Source: Alloprevotella sp. (lineage in GTDB: Bacteria > Bacteroidota > Bacteroidia > Bacteroidales > Bacteroidaceae). From it: a stretch of 33,948 bases of DNA. Position numbers and translations under genes: made by a program. Where the stretch lies: assembly GCA_017446765.1 (NCBI GenBank), contig JAFSQD010000024.1, positions 1 through 33,948 on the forward strand. Reading direction: 5' to 3'. Under the pieces are notes generated by a model. The model was given only the letters and a program-made list of their open reading frames with translations, was not told where the DNA came from and made no database searches. Of the stretch, positions 7,315 to 15,679 are shown piece by piece. Numbering within the stretch: the first letter of the stretch is position 1; the number at the start of each line of letters is the position of its first letter.

Positions 7315-8229
7315 TTACGACCAGGCTGATTTGGAGAAGGTGGTCTCAACACTGTTCTCCACATTGTCCGGCAAGTTGTGAAAGAAGTCGATGCCCGTTT
7401 TCTCTTCCAGCTCACGCACCGTCATGGCATAGTCGAAGGCGTCAAAAACAGGGTCGGCGTCGAGAGCCTCATGGTTAAAGCGGAAGGCGACGGCATTGTA
7501 GACTCCGTTTTTCACCTTCAGCAGAGCCACAAAATAGTACTTCGGCACCACCATCAGCAGCCCATTCGAGCTATACGACGTCCCGATGGTCTGACCCGAT
7601 GCAATCGTACCGCCTTTTACAACGTAGAGGGTGTCGGCAAAGCGATTCTTGTAGTTGCTGCTGTTCTGAGAGTAACAGCGACGTCCCAGATTGCGCACAA
7701 AATCCTCGTGCTGCGCCCACAGTCCGGGGTTGAAGACTCCGTTCTGCGGAGACATGTTGCTGGTGTAGAACGTCTGTATGTTGGCAGCTACACTATATAC
7801 ACGGTCGGCACTTGGGCAGATGTGGCCGCGATTGTAATTGGAGAAATAGCCCGCGCCTATGCTTACTCCTGCTTTGGCAAGCTTGGGGTCGTCAGCCCAT
7901 TCGTTTGTACGTCCTGTACCTATCTTCGACGTCACGCCGTCAAAGCGATAGGCCACCCATCGCGTATGGTTTGCCGTGCGGTCGTACTCGAAGCAATAGT
8001 TCATCACGCTGTCCTTGCCCTCCACCGTCCAATGGCTGATGAAGACATTTGAAGACTTTCTCGCGGGCACTTCAAGGCGCTTGTCGGCATCGCGCTCCTT
8101 CAGCGTGGAAGCCGAGGACGAGCCTCCCCCACCCTGCTTGCCGAGTTCGATGCCATCGTCGCTGCCTCCGCAAGCAGCGACGGTGAGAACCACCGCCGCT
8201 GCTGCGAGGATATATAGGATATGTTTCAT
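7315..8229 (-). CDS. DNA/RNA non-specific endonuclease lipoprotein (NUC1 family)
   Basis: A 304-residue lipoprotein with signal peptide and lipobox TVAAC, lipidated Cys20. The residues after the cysteine (GGSDDG) are acidic, as in the surface-export signal of Bacteroidetes lipoproteins, and a Gly/Ser-rich linker follows. The beta-beta-alpha-metal nuclease core carries NRGHICPSADR with the general base His near 136, SNMSPQ near 157-162, and FNPGLWAQHE, whose Asn167 and Glu175 correspond to the Mg-binding Asn and following Glu of Serratia nuclease and Anabaena NucA. The usual DRGH is NRGH here. It should cut both DNA and RNA outside the cell. The ATG at 8229 gives a proper signal peptide; it follows the upstream lipoprotein gene by 10 bp. 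Confidence 0.92.
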   Translation of the reverse strand: MKHILYILAAAAVVLTVAACGGSDDGIELGKQGGGGSSSASTLKERDADKRLEVPARKSSNVFISHWTVEGKDSVMNYCFEYDRTANHTRWVAYRFDGVTSKIGTGRTNEWADDPKLAKAGVSIGAGYFSNYNRGHICPSADRVYSVAANIQTFYTSNMSPQNGVFNPGLWAQHEDFVRNLGRRCYSQNSSNYKNRFADTLYVVKGGTIASGQTIGTSYSSNGLLMVVPKYYFVALLKVKNGVYNAVAFRFNHEALDADPVFDAFDYAMTVRELEEKTGIDFFHNLPDNVENSVETTFSKSAWS

Positions 8230-8239
8230 ACCGAACAAT

Positions 8240-10396
8240 TTAGTTCACGCGTTCGTACAAGAAGGAAGCAAGTCCGCCGTCCTGCTGCTCGGCATAGCTG
8301 CCCCATGAGCCGTGCGTGGTGGAGAACTGAACAAACTTGCCTTGGGCTACGTTTGAAATGCGGAAGAGACCCATGACTGGGCCATTAGCATCCACCGTCC
8401 AGATGAAGCCTTCCGTGGGAGCGGCTGCTACCTGGAAGCTCGTGTGCGTGGCATCCATCCAGAGGAGTCGGCCGTCGGGCTGCTGAATCTTGTATCCACC
8501 CTCTTGGTATACGAAGGTGAAGGCATTGGCAGGATCGGCAGTGATGACCCCGTTTGAGGCCGTCACGGTGATCACCTTCAGATAGCCGTAGTTATAGTTT
8601 GACTGTACGGGCTGGGCAGCCTTCAGCGTGCCGTCATGGTCGGCCACGATGAGATACTGCTTGCCGCCCTGAACCTCTGTTGCAAGACGGAACTGTGCGG
8701 TCTGTGTCGTCGTGCCTGGCTCGGTGCCACTGCCGCCGTCAGCGAGTCCGCCGTCAGCGGTTGTGAGCGTGAAGTCGTCGATGAAAACGTCCTTCGCTTG
8801 ATTGGAGGGGTTCATTACCACGAGGTTGACCACAGTCTGAGCCGCAAGCGTGAACTGATGCGAAACGAGCGTCCAGCCATCCTCGGTGGTATTGGTATAG
8901 TCACCATAGACATAGCTGCCCACCTTGCCATCGGCCACGGGGACATAGCCAGGACGCACCTGACCGCCACCCTTGGCGTAGAACTGCATGGTATAGGTAC
9001 CAGCCTTCAGCGTAATCTCCTTGTATGCGAGGCGCTTGTTTGTGCTGGCTGTAGCCACCTTCACGCTGTACTGACCGCCATGAGCGTCCGTGCTCTGCGA
9101 AAGCGTAGCATTTCCTGCCGTTGTCGTACTCTTCCAGTGGTCGGGCTGTCCGCCAGTCCAACTTTCAAAGTCGCCATTCGTCAGGAGATTATCACCCGTA
9201 GCCGGTGTAGGCTCTTCACCTTCGCCGCCGGGTTGTTCGCCAGAGGGAGTCGTCACATCCTCGTCGGTCTCGCCTTCGAGCACGTAGAGTTCAGGATAGC
9301 AAGCATTCTGCTGCTCTTCAATATAGCAACCGAAAGATGTGTACTGCTTGGAGTATTGGAAGAAACGACCGATGTTGGCGCAGACAATGCGGAAGGAAGT
9401 GCCTTCCTCAATGCTGACAATCCATGCCTTTTCGCCCTCGGGATTTTCGGCTACATTGAAGTTCTTATAGTTCGCGCCTTCCTGTGCCCAAAGATAACGT
9501 CCGTCGCTCTGAATAATATTATAGAGTTCACCGATGCCAGCAATTTCTGTCGTCTGATCCTTTTCAAAAGTAAAGGCATTCGTCAGGCCGCTGACAACGA
9601 TATAATTGTCCTTGATGCCCACCGGCTCCACGTTGAGGTAGCCATATGTGGCAGTACCTGTGATGGGCTTTGCCATCTTGCCATCGGCCACGATGAGATA
9701 CTGCTTGCCGCTCTCCACGGTGGTAGCCTTGACAAACTTGTAGTGCTTCTGGTCGTCAACGGGTCCGGTACCGGCCTCGCCCTCGTCCATGCGGAAGTTC
9801 TGGAGTTCCCACGTCGTAGAACCCGTGGCGGGTGCGTAGAACCAGAAGGCTACGCGGAGATTCTCCTTACCCACGAACTCCTCGGGAATTTGAATTTCGC
9901 CGGAAGTGTAGGTTGTGAAGTCGCTATAGGGAGATTCCACGAGGTTCACCTCCAGGGGTGTCCACGTAGCGGCCGTCACGTCGGCACCATTGTAGTCGCC
10001 TGAGAGGTAGACTTTGCAGTGGTCCTTCCATGCTGCATCATTGTTGGTGTAGCGTACGAAATAGTCGAAGGACATCTTCAGTTTGTCCACGCCAGACGTA
10101 TTGAAGGCGGGCGAGATGAGCCATCCCTCCACTTCCTTGTTTGATTTCTGGTCGGCGCCGTCCCATTTCTGGTAGCCGGTAGCCTGTGTGTAGGAAGTAC
10201 CCTGACTCCAGGGCTGCAATTTGCCCTCAACGGGCTTCACGCTCCAACCCGACATGAGGTTGTTGCTCACGTAGTGGAAACCACTCGTCGTGCCGCCTTC
10301 TCCATCATTGATGCTATAAGGAGCGGGCACATCTTCGCACGCCGTGAACGCAAGAGCGGCAACGGCCGTTGCGAGGAAAGAAAAGATTTTTTTCAT
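8240..10396 (-). CDS. Multidomain surface lipoprotein, choice-of-anchor J and carbohydrate-binding-like domains
   Basis: A 718-residue lipoprotein (lipobox FTAC, Cys20). Order of parts: a jelly-roll choice-of-anchor J-like domain at about 40-205 (GWLISPAFNTSG, LKMSFDYFVRYTN, WELQNFRMDE); a first all-beta module at about 215-385 with GKQYLIVADG; an acidic Gly/Pro/Glu linker near 390-405; a carbohydrate-binding-like sandwich at about 407-560 (LLTNGDFESWTGG, FIDDFTL); and a second all-beta module from about 570 to the end. The first and last modules look homologous: both have GKQYLIVAD, a YGYL segment, NAFTF, a DGR-LW strand and a QFS/QYS strand. No catalytic motif is visible, so a binding or scaffolding role on the cell surface is the best guess. 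It lies between the DUF5689 lipoprotein and the nuclease. Confidence 0.8.
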   Translation of the reverse strand: MKKIFSFLATAVAALAFTACEDVPAPYSINDGEGGTTSGFHYVSNNLMSGWSVKPVEGKLQPWSQGTSYTQATGYQKWDGADQKSNKEVEGWLISPAFNTSGVDKLKMSFDYFVRYTNNDAAWKDHCKVYLSGDYNGADVTAATWTPLEVNLVESPYSDFTTYTSGEIQIPEEFVGKENLRVAFWFYAPATGSTTWELQNFRMDEGEAGTGPVDDQKHYKFVKATTVESGKQYLIVADGKMAKPITGTATYGYLNVEPVGIKDNYIVVSGLTNAFTFEKDQTTEIAGIGELYNIIQSDGRYLWAQEGANYKNFNVAENPEGEKAWIVSIEEGTSFRIVCANIGRFFQYSKQYTSFGCYIEEQQNACYPELYVLEGETDEDVTTPSGEQPGGEGEEPTPATGDNLLTNGDFESWTGGQPDHWKSTTTAGNATLSQSTDAHGGQYSVKVATASTNKRLAYKEITLKAGTYTMQFYAKGGGQVRPGYVPVADGKVGSYVYGDYTNTTEDGWTLVSHQFTLAAQTVVNLVVMNPSNQAKDVFIDDFTLTTADGGLADGGSGTEPGTTTQTAQFRLATEVQGGKQYLIVADHDGTLKAAQPVQSNYNYGYLKVITVTASNGVITADPANAFTFVYQEGGYKIQQPDGRLLWMDATHTSFQVAAAPTEGFIWTVDANGPVMGLFRISNVAQGKFVQFSTTHGSWGSYAEQQDGGLASFLYERVN

Positions 10397-10447
10397 TGCT
10401 TTTGCTTGATATTTTGTGTTTGTTGTTTCAATTACGAAACCTTCTCC

Positions 10448-11509
10448 TTAATTCTCGGAGATGTCGTCCAAGGTGCGAAGCTGGATTTGCCAGCTGTCGT
10501 AGTAGGAAAGCACGCCAGTGTAGGAGCGTACATCCGTTGGGATGAGCGAGAAGGCGATGTCGTTCTCCGTAGAAGTGCGAAGAGCCACCTTTGAAGTGTT
10601 GCTCTGGAGCTTCAGAGTACGATCAACCCCATAGCCATCGTCGTGTAGTTGGTCGGGAGCCCATATCTTGTAGATTTCCTTCTCTGTCAGGTCGCCGGTA
10701 GCCTTCACGGGCCGACCGTTCACGAGCTCATAGAGGGGCTCCATCTGCCCTGTCACTTCTCCGACGTCAGCCGTGCGGCGGTTCCTCTCTTCCATTTCCT
10801 CTATGTTTCCACGCACTATGGCTAACTGCGGGCAGTTCTCGTAAGTGCGGTTTGCCGTAGCACGCAGCCATGCATCGCCGTCGGTACCGGTCATGTCAAT
10901 GGGCACGAGTTCGGGCGCATTGGGGTTGGGCTTGCCCACGAGTTCGATGTGTGTCTTACAGAGTTCAAGGAGCATCGGACCGAGATTGTTGTTGCCGTGG
11001 CTGGTATAGTACGGCTGGCCGATGGAGGGCGTCTTGCTATAGATACCGACATATAGGCCGTTGAGATTGATCTTGATGCGCTGTCCCAATGCGAAGTAGG
11101 GATAAAGGCACGTATTCTTTATCTTCAGCTGGATGCACTGGTCGTTGGCCTTGTCGTACTCATCAATGGTATACTTGCCATCGCTGGCCACGGAGGCATC
11201 TTGAAGCTGACGGATGATAAGCGTCTGGTAGAGGTTGCCACTGAGGTCGTTGGCCACCACCACACCTTCGATGATGAGGTCTTCCTTCACCTTTGTGTAG
11301 TAGTTGCTGCTCGTGCGCATGTAGTCCACGCCTTCGCTGGAGGCACAGTAGCGTGCCTTGATGGCGCCGATGGTCGTATTCACCTCGCCCACAGACGTTG
11401 GACTCGTAACAAGAAAGTTCTCCACGTTCGGATCGTCGTGGTCGTCCATGCAGGAAGTAAACGTCAGGAGACCACAGAGCGAGAGGAGCATTAAGCTATA
11501 CTTTTTCAT
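10448..11509 (-). CDS. DUF5689-type OB-fold lipoprotein
   Basis: A 353-residue lipoprotein with lipobox FTSC (Cys20) followed by the strongly acidic MDDHDD, which fits surface export. The N-terminal half has the DUF5689 pattern: DLIIEGVVVANDLSGNLYQTLIIRQ, then QLKIKNTCLYPYFALGQRIKINLNGLYVG, an arrangement of strands like an OB fold. OB folds of this kind are often nucleic-acid-binding, but no direct evidence for ligand is present in the sequence. The C-terminal half (about 210-353) is unassigned and contains a second short OB-like stretch starting near LAIVRGNIEEM. It begins 18 bp after the TonB-dependent receptor stop, in the position where susD would stand in a glycan locus, but I see no SusD tetratricopeptide-like features. 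Confidence 0.8.
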   Translation of the reverse strand: MKKYSLMLLSLCGLLTFTSCMDDHDDPNVENFLVTSPTSVGEVNTTIGAIKARYCASSEGVDYMRTSSNYYTKVKEDLIIEGVVVANDLSGNLYQTLIIRQLQDASVASDGKYTIDEYDKANDQCIQLKIKNTCLYPYFALGQRIKINLNGLYVGIYSKTPSIGQPYYTSHGNNNLGPMLLELCKTHIELVGKPNPNAPELVPIDMTGTDGDAWLRATANRTYENCPQLAIVRGNIEEMEERNRRTADVGEVTGQMEPLYELVNGRPVKATGDLTEKEIYKIWAPDQLHDDGYGVDRTLKLQSNTSKVALRTSTENDIAFSLIPTDVRSYTGVLSYYDSWQIQLRTLDDISEN

Positions 11510-11527
11510 ATTCTTGATGTAGTGTCG

Positions 11528-14203
11528 TTAGAACTTGAAACCGATGTTGAGGAATGCGTTGAACGCATTGGCATAGTAGTACTTCGGATTGCGGGAGAAT
11601 ACGTAGGAACGTGCCACACCCGTGTTGTAGAAGTCGTCACGGTTCTGCTCGTAGCCGCCCGTGCGAAGGTTCGTGTTGTTGGTCACGTTGTTGAGCGAGA
11701 GGTTGATGCTGAGCGACTTGCCTTTCTTCAGGCGGATATAGCGACCGATAGAGAGGTCAAGCATGAAGCCGCCGTCGAACTTCTCCTGCTCGGCAGCGTA
11801 AGTGCGTACCACATCACCATTGGGAGCGACGAGCACACCGCCGTTCTTTTTCAGTTCCTGCTCTGTGGGCTCGAAGATGATGTGTCCTGTTGTGGCATCC
11901 GTGGTTCCCACATAGTTCTGAGCGACGTTGGAGAGGCGGCGATACTCGGAGAAGTCAAGGTATACACGGTCGTAGTAGTTGAGGTTTGCCTCGAAGAACC
12001 ATCCGTTGACGTTGTAGTTCACACCAAGGCTCAGCGCCGTGAGCGGGGTGCCGCTCACGCGCATGCCGTCGGCCAGCACGCGCAGGGCCATGTCCTTGTT
12101 GGTGGCGGGATTCACCCACTTATTGAGCGTAGCGATAGTGGCGGCGTTCATACCCTCATAGTTCACCTGTGCGTAGGGATTGTTGACATATTTTGCCTCG
12201 CCCACATTGGCCAAGATGTTGAAGGAGAGCTGGGAGTTTACCTGATATACCAAGGCACCCTCAAAGCCGTAGTGTTCACGCTCCACACCTGTCATCGTCA
12301 GATAAGTAAAGCGCTCTTCCTGGTCATTGTAGAATGCGGTCTGCTCCACGCCGTCGTTGAATCGGTTGTAGTAGCCGGAAAGCCTACCGGTCAGTTCGCC
12401 AAAGCGGAAGCCGTAGGCCAGTTCGGCACCGTAGATTTTCTCGAGCTTCAGGTTGTCCACGAAGTTATTCTGCATGCGCGGAGCCACAAAAGCGTTGCGG
12501 GCGAGGGGTGCCGTAGCGTCGTAGTGAGCCGAAACCATGATGCGGTGGTAGCCACCGGGGCGGTAGACGAACTGAAGGCGTCCGCCACCACCGAGGAACT
12601 TGGCAGCGCCACTCTTTCCGTAGGAGTTCTGAGGAGCACGGCCGTTTTGCATCAGACCGTCGCGCTCAATGGTTGAGCCTTCCACGTGCGCGCCCACGAA
12701 TATATTATAATGACTGCGCGTGTAGCCGTACTGCCCCCAGAGGTTGGCCTTGTTGACGAAGACGTTGTAGTCGTAGCCGAACTTGTCGTCCTTGCCAATC
12801 TTGCGGTTGGGGTTGCGCAGGTCGTTCTGAGCCTCCTCGCTGCCGATGCCGTAGTCGTTGGCGGCGAACTTGTCCACGTCGGTATAGAGCGTGCCGCCCA
12901 GCAGGTCGGCCATCGTCTTGTAATGCATACCCTTCGTGTGGTTGAGCTGCAAGCCCAGGGCCACCTTGTTGTGCGTGTCTATATTAAAGTTGTACGTAGA
13001 GCTCAGGGCCATCACCATCTGGTCGTTGTGGCGGCGCTCCTGGTAGTAGAGGGCTTCGCCGTTGCCGTAGAGCGCGTTCTGACGGTTCACGTAGTACATG
13101 CGATCCCAGTTTATCTGGCGGTTTGCCTTGGAGGCTCTCCAGAAGTCGAGCAACGTGTTGTACTGATCAAGCAGGAAGGGATAATTTTGAAACTCCTGTG
13201 GATTATTCCTATTTGCATCATACACATTGAAGATGCTGCTGGGCAAGTTCTTGTAATAGTCGGGGCGCGGGTCGTAGGCGTCGCCGTTCCACCCCAGTGC
13301 CGTCGAGGAATAGTTGCTGTAGCGGAAGCCAGCGCTGGAGGTGAGTTTCTGCCGGTCGTCAATCTTCCAGTCCCATGTCAGGATGGCTGTGGGCTCGAAG
13401 CTGTTGACGACGCGGCTATTGCGCTTCTTCCCATTCTGGTAACCCCAGTTCGGGTTATAGTAGTGGGAGTTTGCCAGCCAGTAGGCTTCCTCGGTCGAGG
13501 CTCCCTGCTGTCCGCGCTCTGTAGGCGTGCCGAAGGTGACAAGGCCGAGACTGTGGCCTCGGCCAAGAATTTTCTCGGCGGCAAGGAAGTAGCTGAAGGA
13601 ATTGTAGAACGTACCTTCGATGACGCCTTCCTTAGCCCATCGGTAGCCTACGCTTCCGGCAAACGACCATCCGCTGGGCAGGATGCCTGTGGCGTGCGTG
13701 AACATGCCGCGCAGCACGTAGTTGCGGTTGGTGCCGGAGATGGCCAGTTTTGAACCCTGGGCGAACTGACTGGCTCGGGTGTTAATCTGTGTGGCACCGC
13801 CCACACCCTGCAGGCCGAAAGTGTTGTACTCGTAGCCATCCACGCCTTCGCGGTTGCGGGTAGCATCGTTCATGCCGCCAATCATACCATAGCTGAACGA
13901 GCCGCGCTCAAGGTCGTTAAGCATGAGGCCGTTCATGTAGGTCTGATTGTACTGGTTCTCGTAGGCGCGGACGCGAAATCGCATTCCGCTCCATCGGTAG
14001 CCCACCTCCGAAAGGTAGGGGTCCGCCTTCGCACTCGTCACGGAAGACACGGCCTGGCTGGCATCATGATCCTCGTCGAGCTGCGACTCTGTAAACGTGA
14101 AGTCCGCGTTGTCATCCTCCACGTGCAGTGTATCCTGCACCTGCGCCCATGCTGTTGGCGCGGAGAGACAGATTGCGGCCGTCAAGAGAGCGATTCTTTT
14201 CAT
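11528..14203 (-). CDS. TonB-dependent outer-membrane receptor of the nuclease locus
   Basis: An 891-residue outer-membrane beta-barrel receptor that imports ligand with TonB/ExbBD energy. It has a signal peptide cut after TAWA (20/21), a short N-terminal extension in place of the carboxypeptidase-like domain of SusC, a plug domain over roughly residues 35-180 (NQTYMNGLMLNDLERG, GVGGATQINTR) and a long barrel of alternating strands ending in the aromatic terminus NIGFKF. Strand turns carry tracts such as YYNRFNDG and LNYYDRVYLDF. The first gene of a run of four to five same-strand genes that includes two lipoproteins and a nuclease, it most likely moves a nuclease product or a related ligand. 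The specific ligand cannot be read from the sequence. Confidence 0.9.
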   Translation of the reverse strand: MKRIALLTAAICLSAPTAWAQVQDTLHVEDDNADFTFTESQLDEDHDASQAVSSVTSAKADPYLSEVGYRWSGMRFRVRAYENQYNQTYMNGLMLNDLERGSFSYGMIGGMNDATRNREGVDGYEYNTFGLQGVGGATQINTRASQFAQGSKLAISGTNRNYVLRGMFTHATGILPSGWSFAGSVGYRWAKEGVIEGTFYNSFSYFLAAEKILGRGHSLGLVTFGTPTERGQQGASTEEAYWLANSHYYNPNWGYQNGKKRNSRVVNSFEPTAILTWDWKIDDRQKLTSSAGFRYSNYSSTALGWNGDAYDPRPDYYKNLPSSIFNVYDANRNNPQEFQNYPFLLDQYNTLLDFWRASKANRQINWDRMYYVNRQNALYGNGEALYYQERRHNDQMVMALSSTYNFNIDTHNKVALGLQLNHTKGMHYKTMADLLGGTLYTDVDKFAANDYGIGSEEAQNDLRNPNRKIGKDDKFGYDYNVFVNKANLWGQYGYTRSHYNIFVGAHVEGSTIERDGLMQNGRAPQNSYGKSGAAKFLGGGGRLQFVYRPGGYHRIMVSAHYDATAPLARNAFVAPRMQNNFVDNLKLEKIYGAELAYGFRFGELTGRLSGYYNRFNDGVEQTAFYNDQEERFTYLTMTGVEREHYGFEGALVYQVNSQLSFNILANVGEAKYVNNPYAQVNYEGMNAATIATLNKWVNPATNKDMALRVLADGMRVSGTPLTALSLGVNYNVNGWFFEANLNYYDRVYLDFSEYRRLSNVAQNYVGTTDATTGHIIFEPTEQELKKNGGVLVAPNGDVVRTYAAEQEKFDGGFMLDLSIGRYIRLKKGKSLSINLSLNNVTNNTNLRTGGYEQNRDDFYNTGVARSYVFSRNPKYYYANAFNAFLNIGFKF

Positions 14204-14211
14204 TGAATGTA

Positions 14212-14349
14212 TTAATTGATTAGTGTTTTTTCCAGTATGTTGTGTTGCTTACGCCACGAGAAAAGTCCAAGCGCACCGTTGGGAGTTTCGTGCACGACGC
14301 AGGTGGCAGCATTGAAGTTGCCGCCAGCTTTGCCCGTATGTTGCACCAT
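14212..14349 (-). CDS. Possible small protein or gene remnant before the TonB-dependent receptor
   Basis: An ATG-initiated frame of 45 residues (MVQHTGKAGGNFNAATCVV at the start, LEKTLIN at the end) stops 8 bp before the receptor start codon. Third codon positions are biased to C, T and G much as in neighbouring genes, and the frame closes with a normal TAA. An in-frame TGA lies just two codons upstream of the ATG. I do not recognise the protein. It could be a real small gene, the end of a decayed gene, or chance in a 205-bp gap. Confidence 0.25.
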   Translation of the reverse strand: MVQHTGKAGGNFNAATCVVHETPNGALGLFSWRKQHNILEKTLIN

Positions 14350-14408
14350 AGGTCATTCCAAAGGGTGTAGGGAACTCATGGTATTTGATTTGACTTATAC
14401 AGTCTCTG

Positions 14409-15548
14409 TCAGCGTCCTGCGTACATTCGCTCGTAGTAGGTCTGATAGTCGTCGCCGCTGACGGCCTGCACCCAGTCGCGATGCTCAAGGTTCCAGAGGA
14501 TGGTCTTCTCTATGCCGACCTCAAAGGTAGTCTCGGGCTCCCATCCGAGGTCACGCTTAATCTTCGTGGGGTCGATGCCGTAGCGGAGGTCGTGGCCGAG
14601 GCGGTCCTTGACGTAGGTGATGAGGCTGTCGTCTATCCAGGAGATGTCCACCATGCCGTCGGCACCTTTGTCCTGACGATTCAGCAAGGCACGGAATTCG
14701 GGACGTTCCTCCATCAGGCGACGCACGGTGCGGATGATGGTCTTGACAATGTCGATGTTCTTGCGCTCGTTGTGCCCTCCCACATTGTAGATGCTGCCGT
14801 CTGCGCCGAGGCGTACAACCATGTCAATGGCTTTACAATGATCCTCAACGTAGAGCCAGTCGCGCACGTTTGTGCCCTGACCGTAGACGGGAAGCTTTTT
14901 GCCTTCCAGCACGTTGTTGATCATCAGCGGTATGAGTTTTTCGGGGAAATGGTATGGACCGTAGTTGTTGGAGCAACGTGTGATGCTGACAGGCATATGA
15001 TAGGTGTCGCGATAGGCCATGACGACCAGGTCAGCACTTGTCTTCGAGGCGCTGTAGGGACTGTGGGGTTGCAGGGGAGTCTCCTCCGTGAAATACCCTG
15101 TCTCACCCAACGAGCCATAGACTTCGTCGGTCGATACTTGGTGATAGCGCACGCCTTGCTGCCACGTGGGATATCCCTGCTCGTCCTTACCTGTCACCCA
15201 TGCACGGCGCGCACAGTCCAGGAGGTTCTGCGTGCCGAGGATGTTGGTTTGGAGAAACAGTTGCGGATTCTCAATCGAGCGATCCACGTGGCTCTCGGCG
15301 GCAAAATTCACCACAACGTCAAAACGATACTCTGCAAAAAGCCTGTCAACAAGTTCGCGGTCGCAAATGTCGCCACGCACAAAGAAGCAACGGTCGTTAT
15401 CAATGTCTTCGCTGATAGTACCCAGATACCCCGCATAGGTCAGGGCATCAAGCACTACGATGCGTACGTCGGCGTGCTCCCGAAGCATGTATTTCAGGAA
15501 GTTCGAGCCTATGAAACCAGCAGCGCCGGTCACAAGATATGTGTTCAT
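14409..15548 (-). CDS. rfbB: dTDP-glucose 4,6-dehydratase
   Basis: A 379-residue short-chain dehydrogenase-family enzyme converting dTDP-D-glucose to dTDP-4-keto-6-deoxyglucose, the step toward dTDP-rhamnose and other deoxysugars of surface polysaccharides. The NAD-binding motif VTGAAGFIGSN is at the N terminus. The active site shows STDEVYG (Thr-Asp-Glu) and YSASK (Tyr/Lys), with NNYGPYHFPEKLIP and NVRDWLYVEDH as family signatures. The C-terminal part is about 25-30 residues longer than in typical 350-residue homologues because of an insertion around RPEFRALLNRQDKGADG, a form I recall from Bacteroidales. The gene stands alone: rfbA, rfbC and rfbD are not in the window. It diverges from the rubrerythrin gene. 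Confidence 0.95.
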   Translation of the reverse strand: MNTYLVTGAAGFIGSNFLKYMLREHADVRIVVLDALTYAGYLGTISEDIDNDRCFFVRGDICDRELVDRLFAEYRFDVVVNFAAESHVDRSIENPQLFLQTNILGTQNLLDCARRAWVTGKDEQGYPTWQQGVRYHQVSTDEVYGSLGETGYFTEETPLQPHSPYSASKTSADLVVMAYRDTYHMPVSITRCSNNYGPYHFPEKLIPLMINNVLEGKKLPVYGQGTNVRDWLYVEDHCKAIDMVVRLGADGSIYNVGGHNERKNIDIVKTIIRTVRRLMEERPEFRALLNRQDKGADGMVDISWIDDSLITYVKDRLGHDLRYGIDPTKIKRDLGWEPETTFEVGIEKTILWNLEHRDWVQAVSGDDYQTYYERMYAGR

Positions 15549-15577
15549 ATAAAAAAGGGATTTGTAGTATTTTGGCG

Positions 15578-15585
15578 CAAATTTA
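15578..15585 (-). promoter_or_regulatory. -7 promoter element for rfbB
   Basis: On the minus strand the sequence reads TAAATTTG, an exact match to TAnnTTTG, placed 30 bp before the rfbB start codon. No TTTG or TTG is found 19-21 bp further upstream, so the -33 element is weak or absent. Confidence 0.45.
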
Positions 15586-15679
15586 CTATTTTTTCCTTTC
15601 CGAGGCGCTTACAATCGTTTTTTTTCGTATTTTCGCTGCGGATTTTTCCGCATAACATTTAAAACTTTCTCAGAGAACT

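Noticed and set aside
8636..10003. Long open frame (455 codons) on the plus strand opposite the multidomain lipoprotein gene
   Set aside because: It mirrors the codon bias of the real gene on the other strand, has no recognisable domain, and the minus-strand product has a lipobox and domains.
10448..11509. SusD homologue next to the TonB-dependent receptor
   Set aside because: The protein is shorter than SusD, has no alpha-helical repeat pattern and fits DUF5689 instead.
11522..13753. Two long plus-strand frames opposite the TonB-dependent receptor
   Set aside because: Their translations are rich in Val, His and Ala without domain pattern, typical of the antisense of a barrel gene.
14481..15662. 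A 393-codon plus-strand frame opposite rfbB
   Set aside because: The minus strand encodes a full-length dehydratase with intact motifs; the opposing frame is a shadow.
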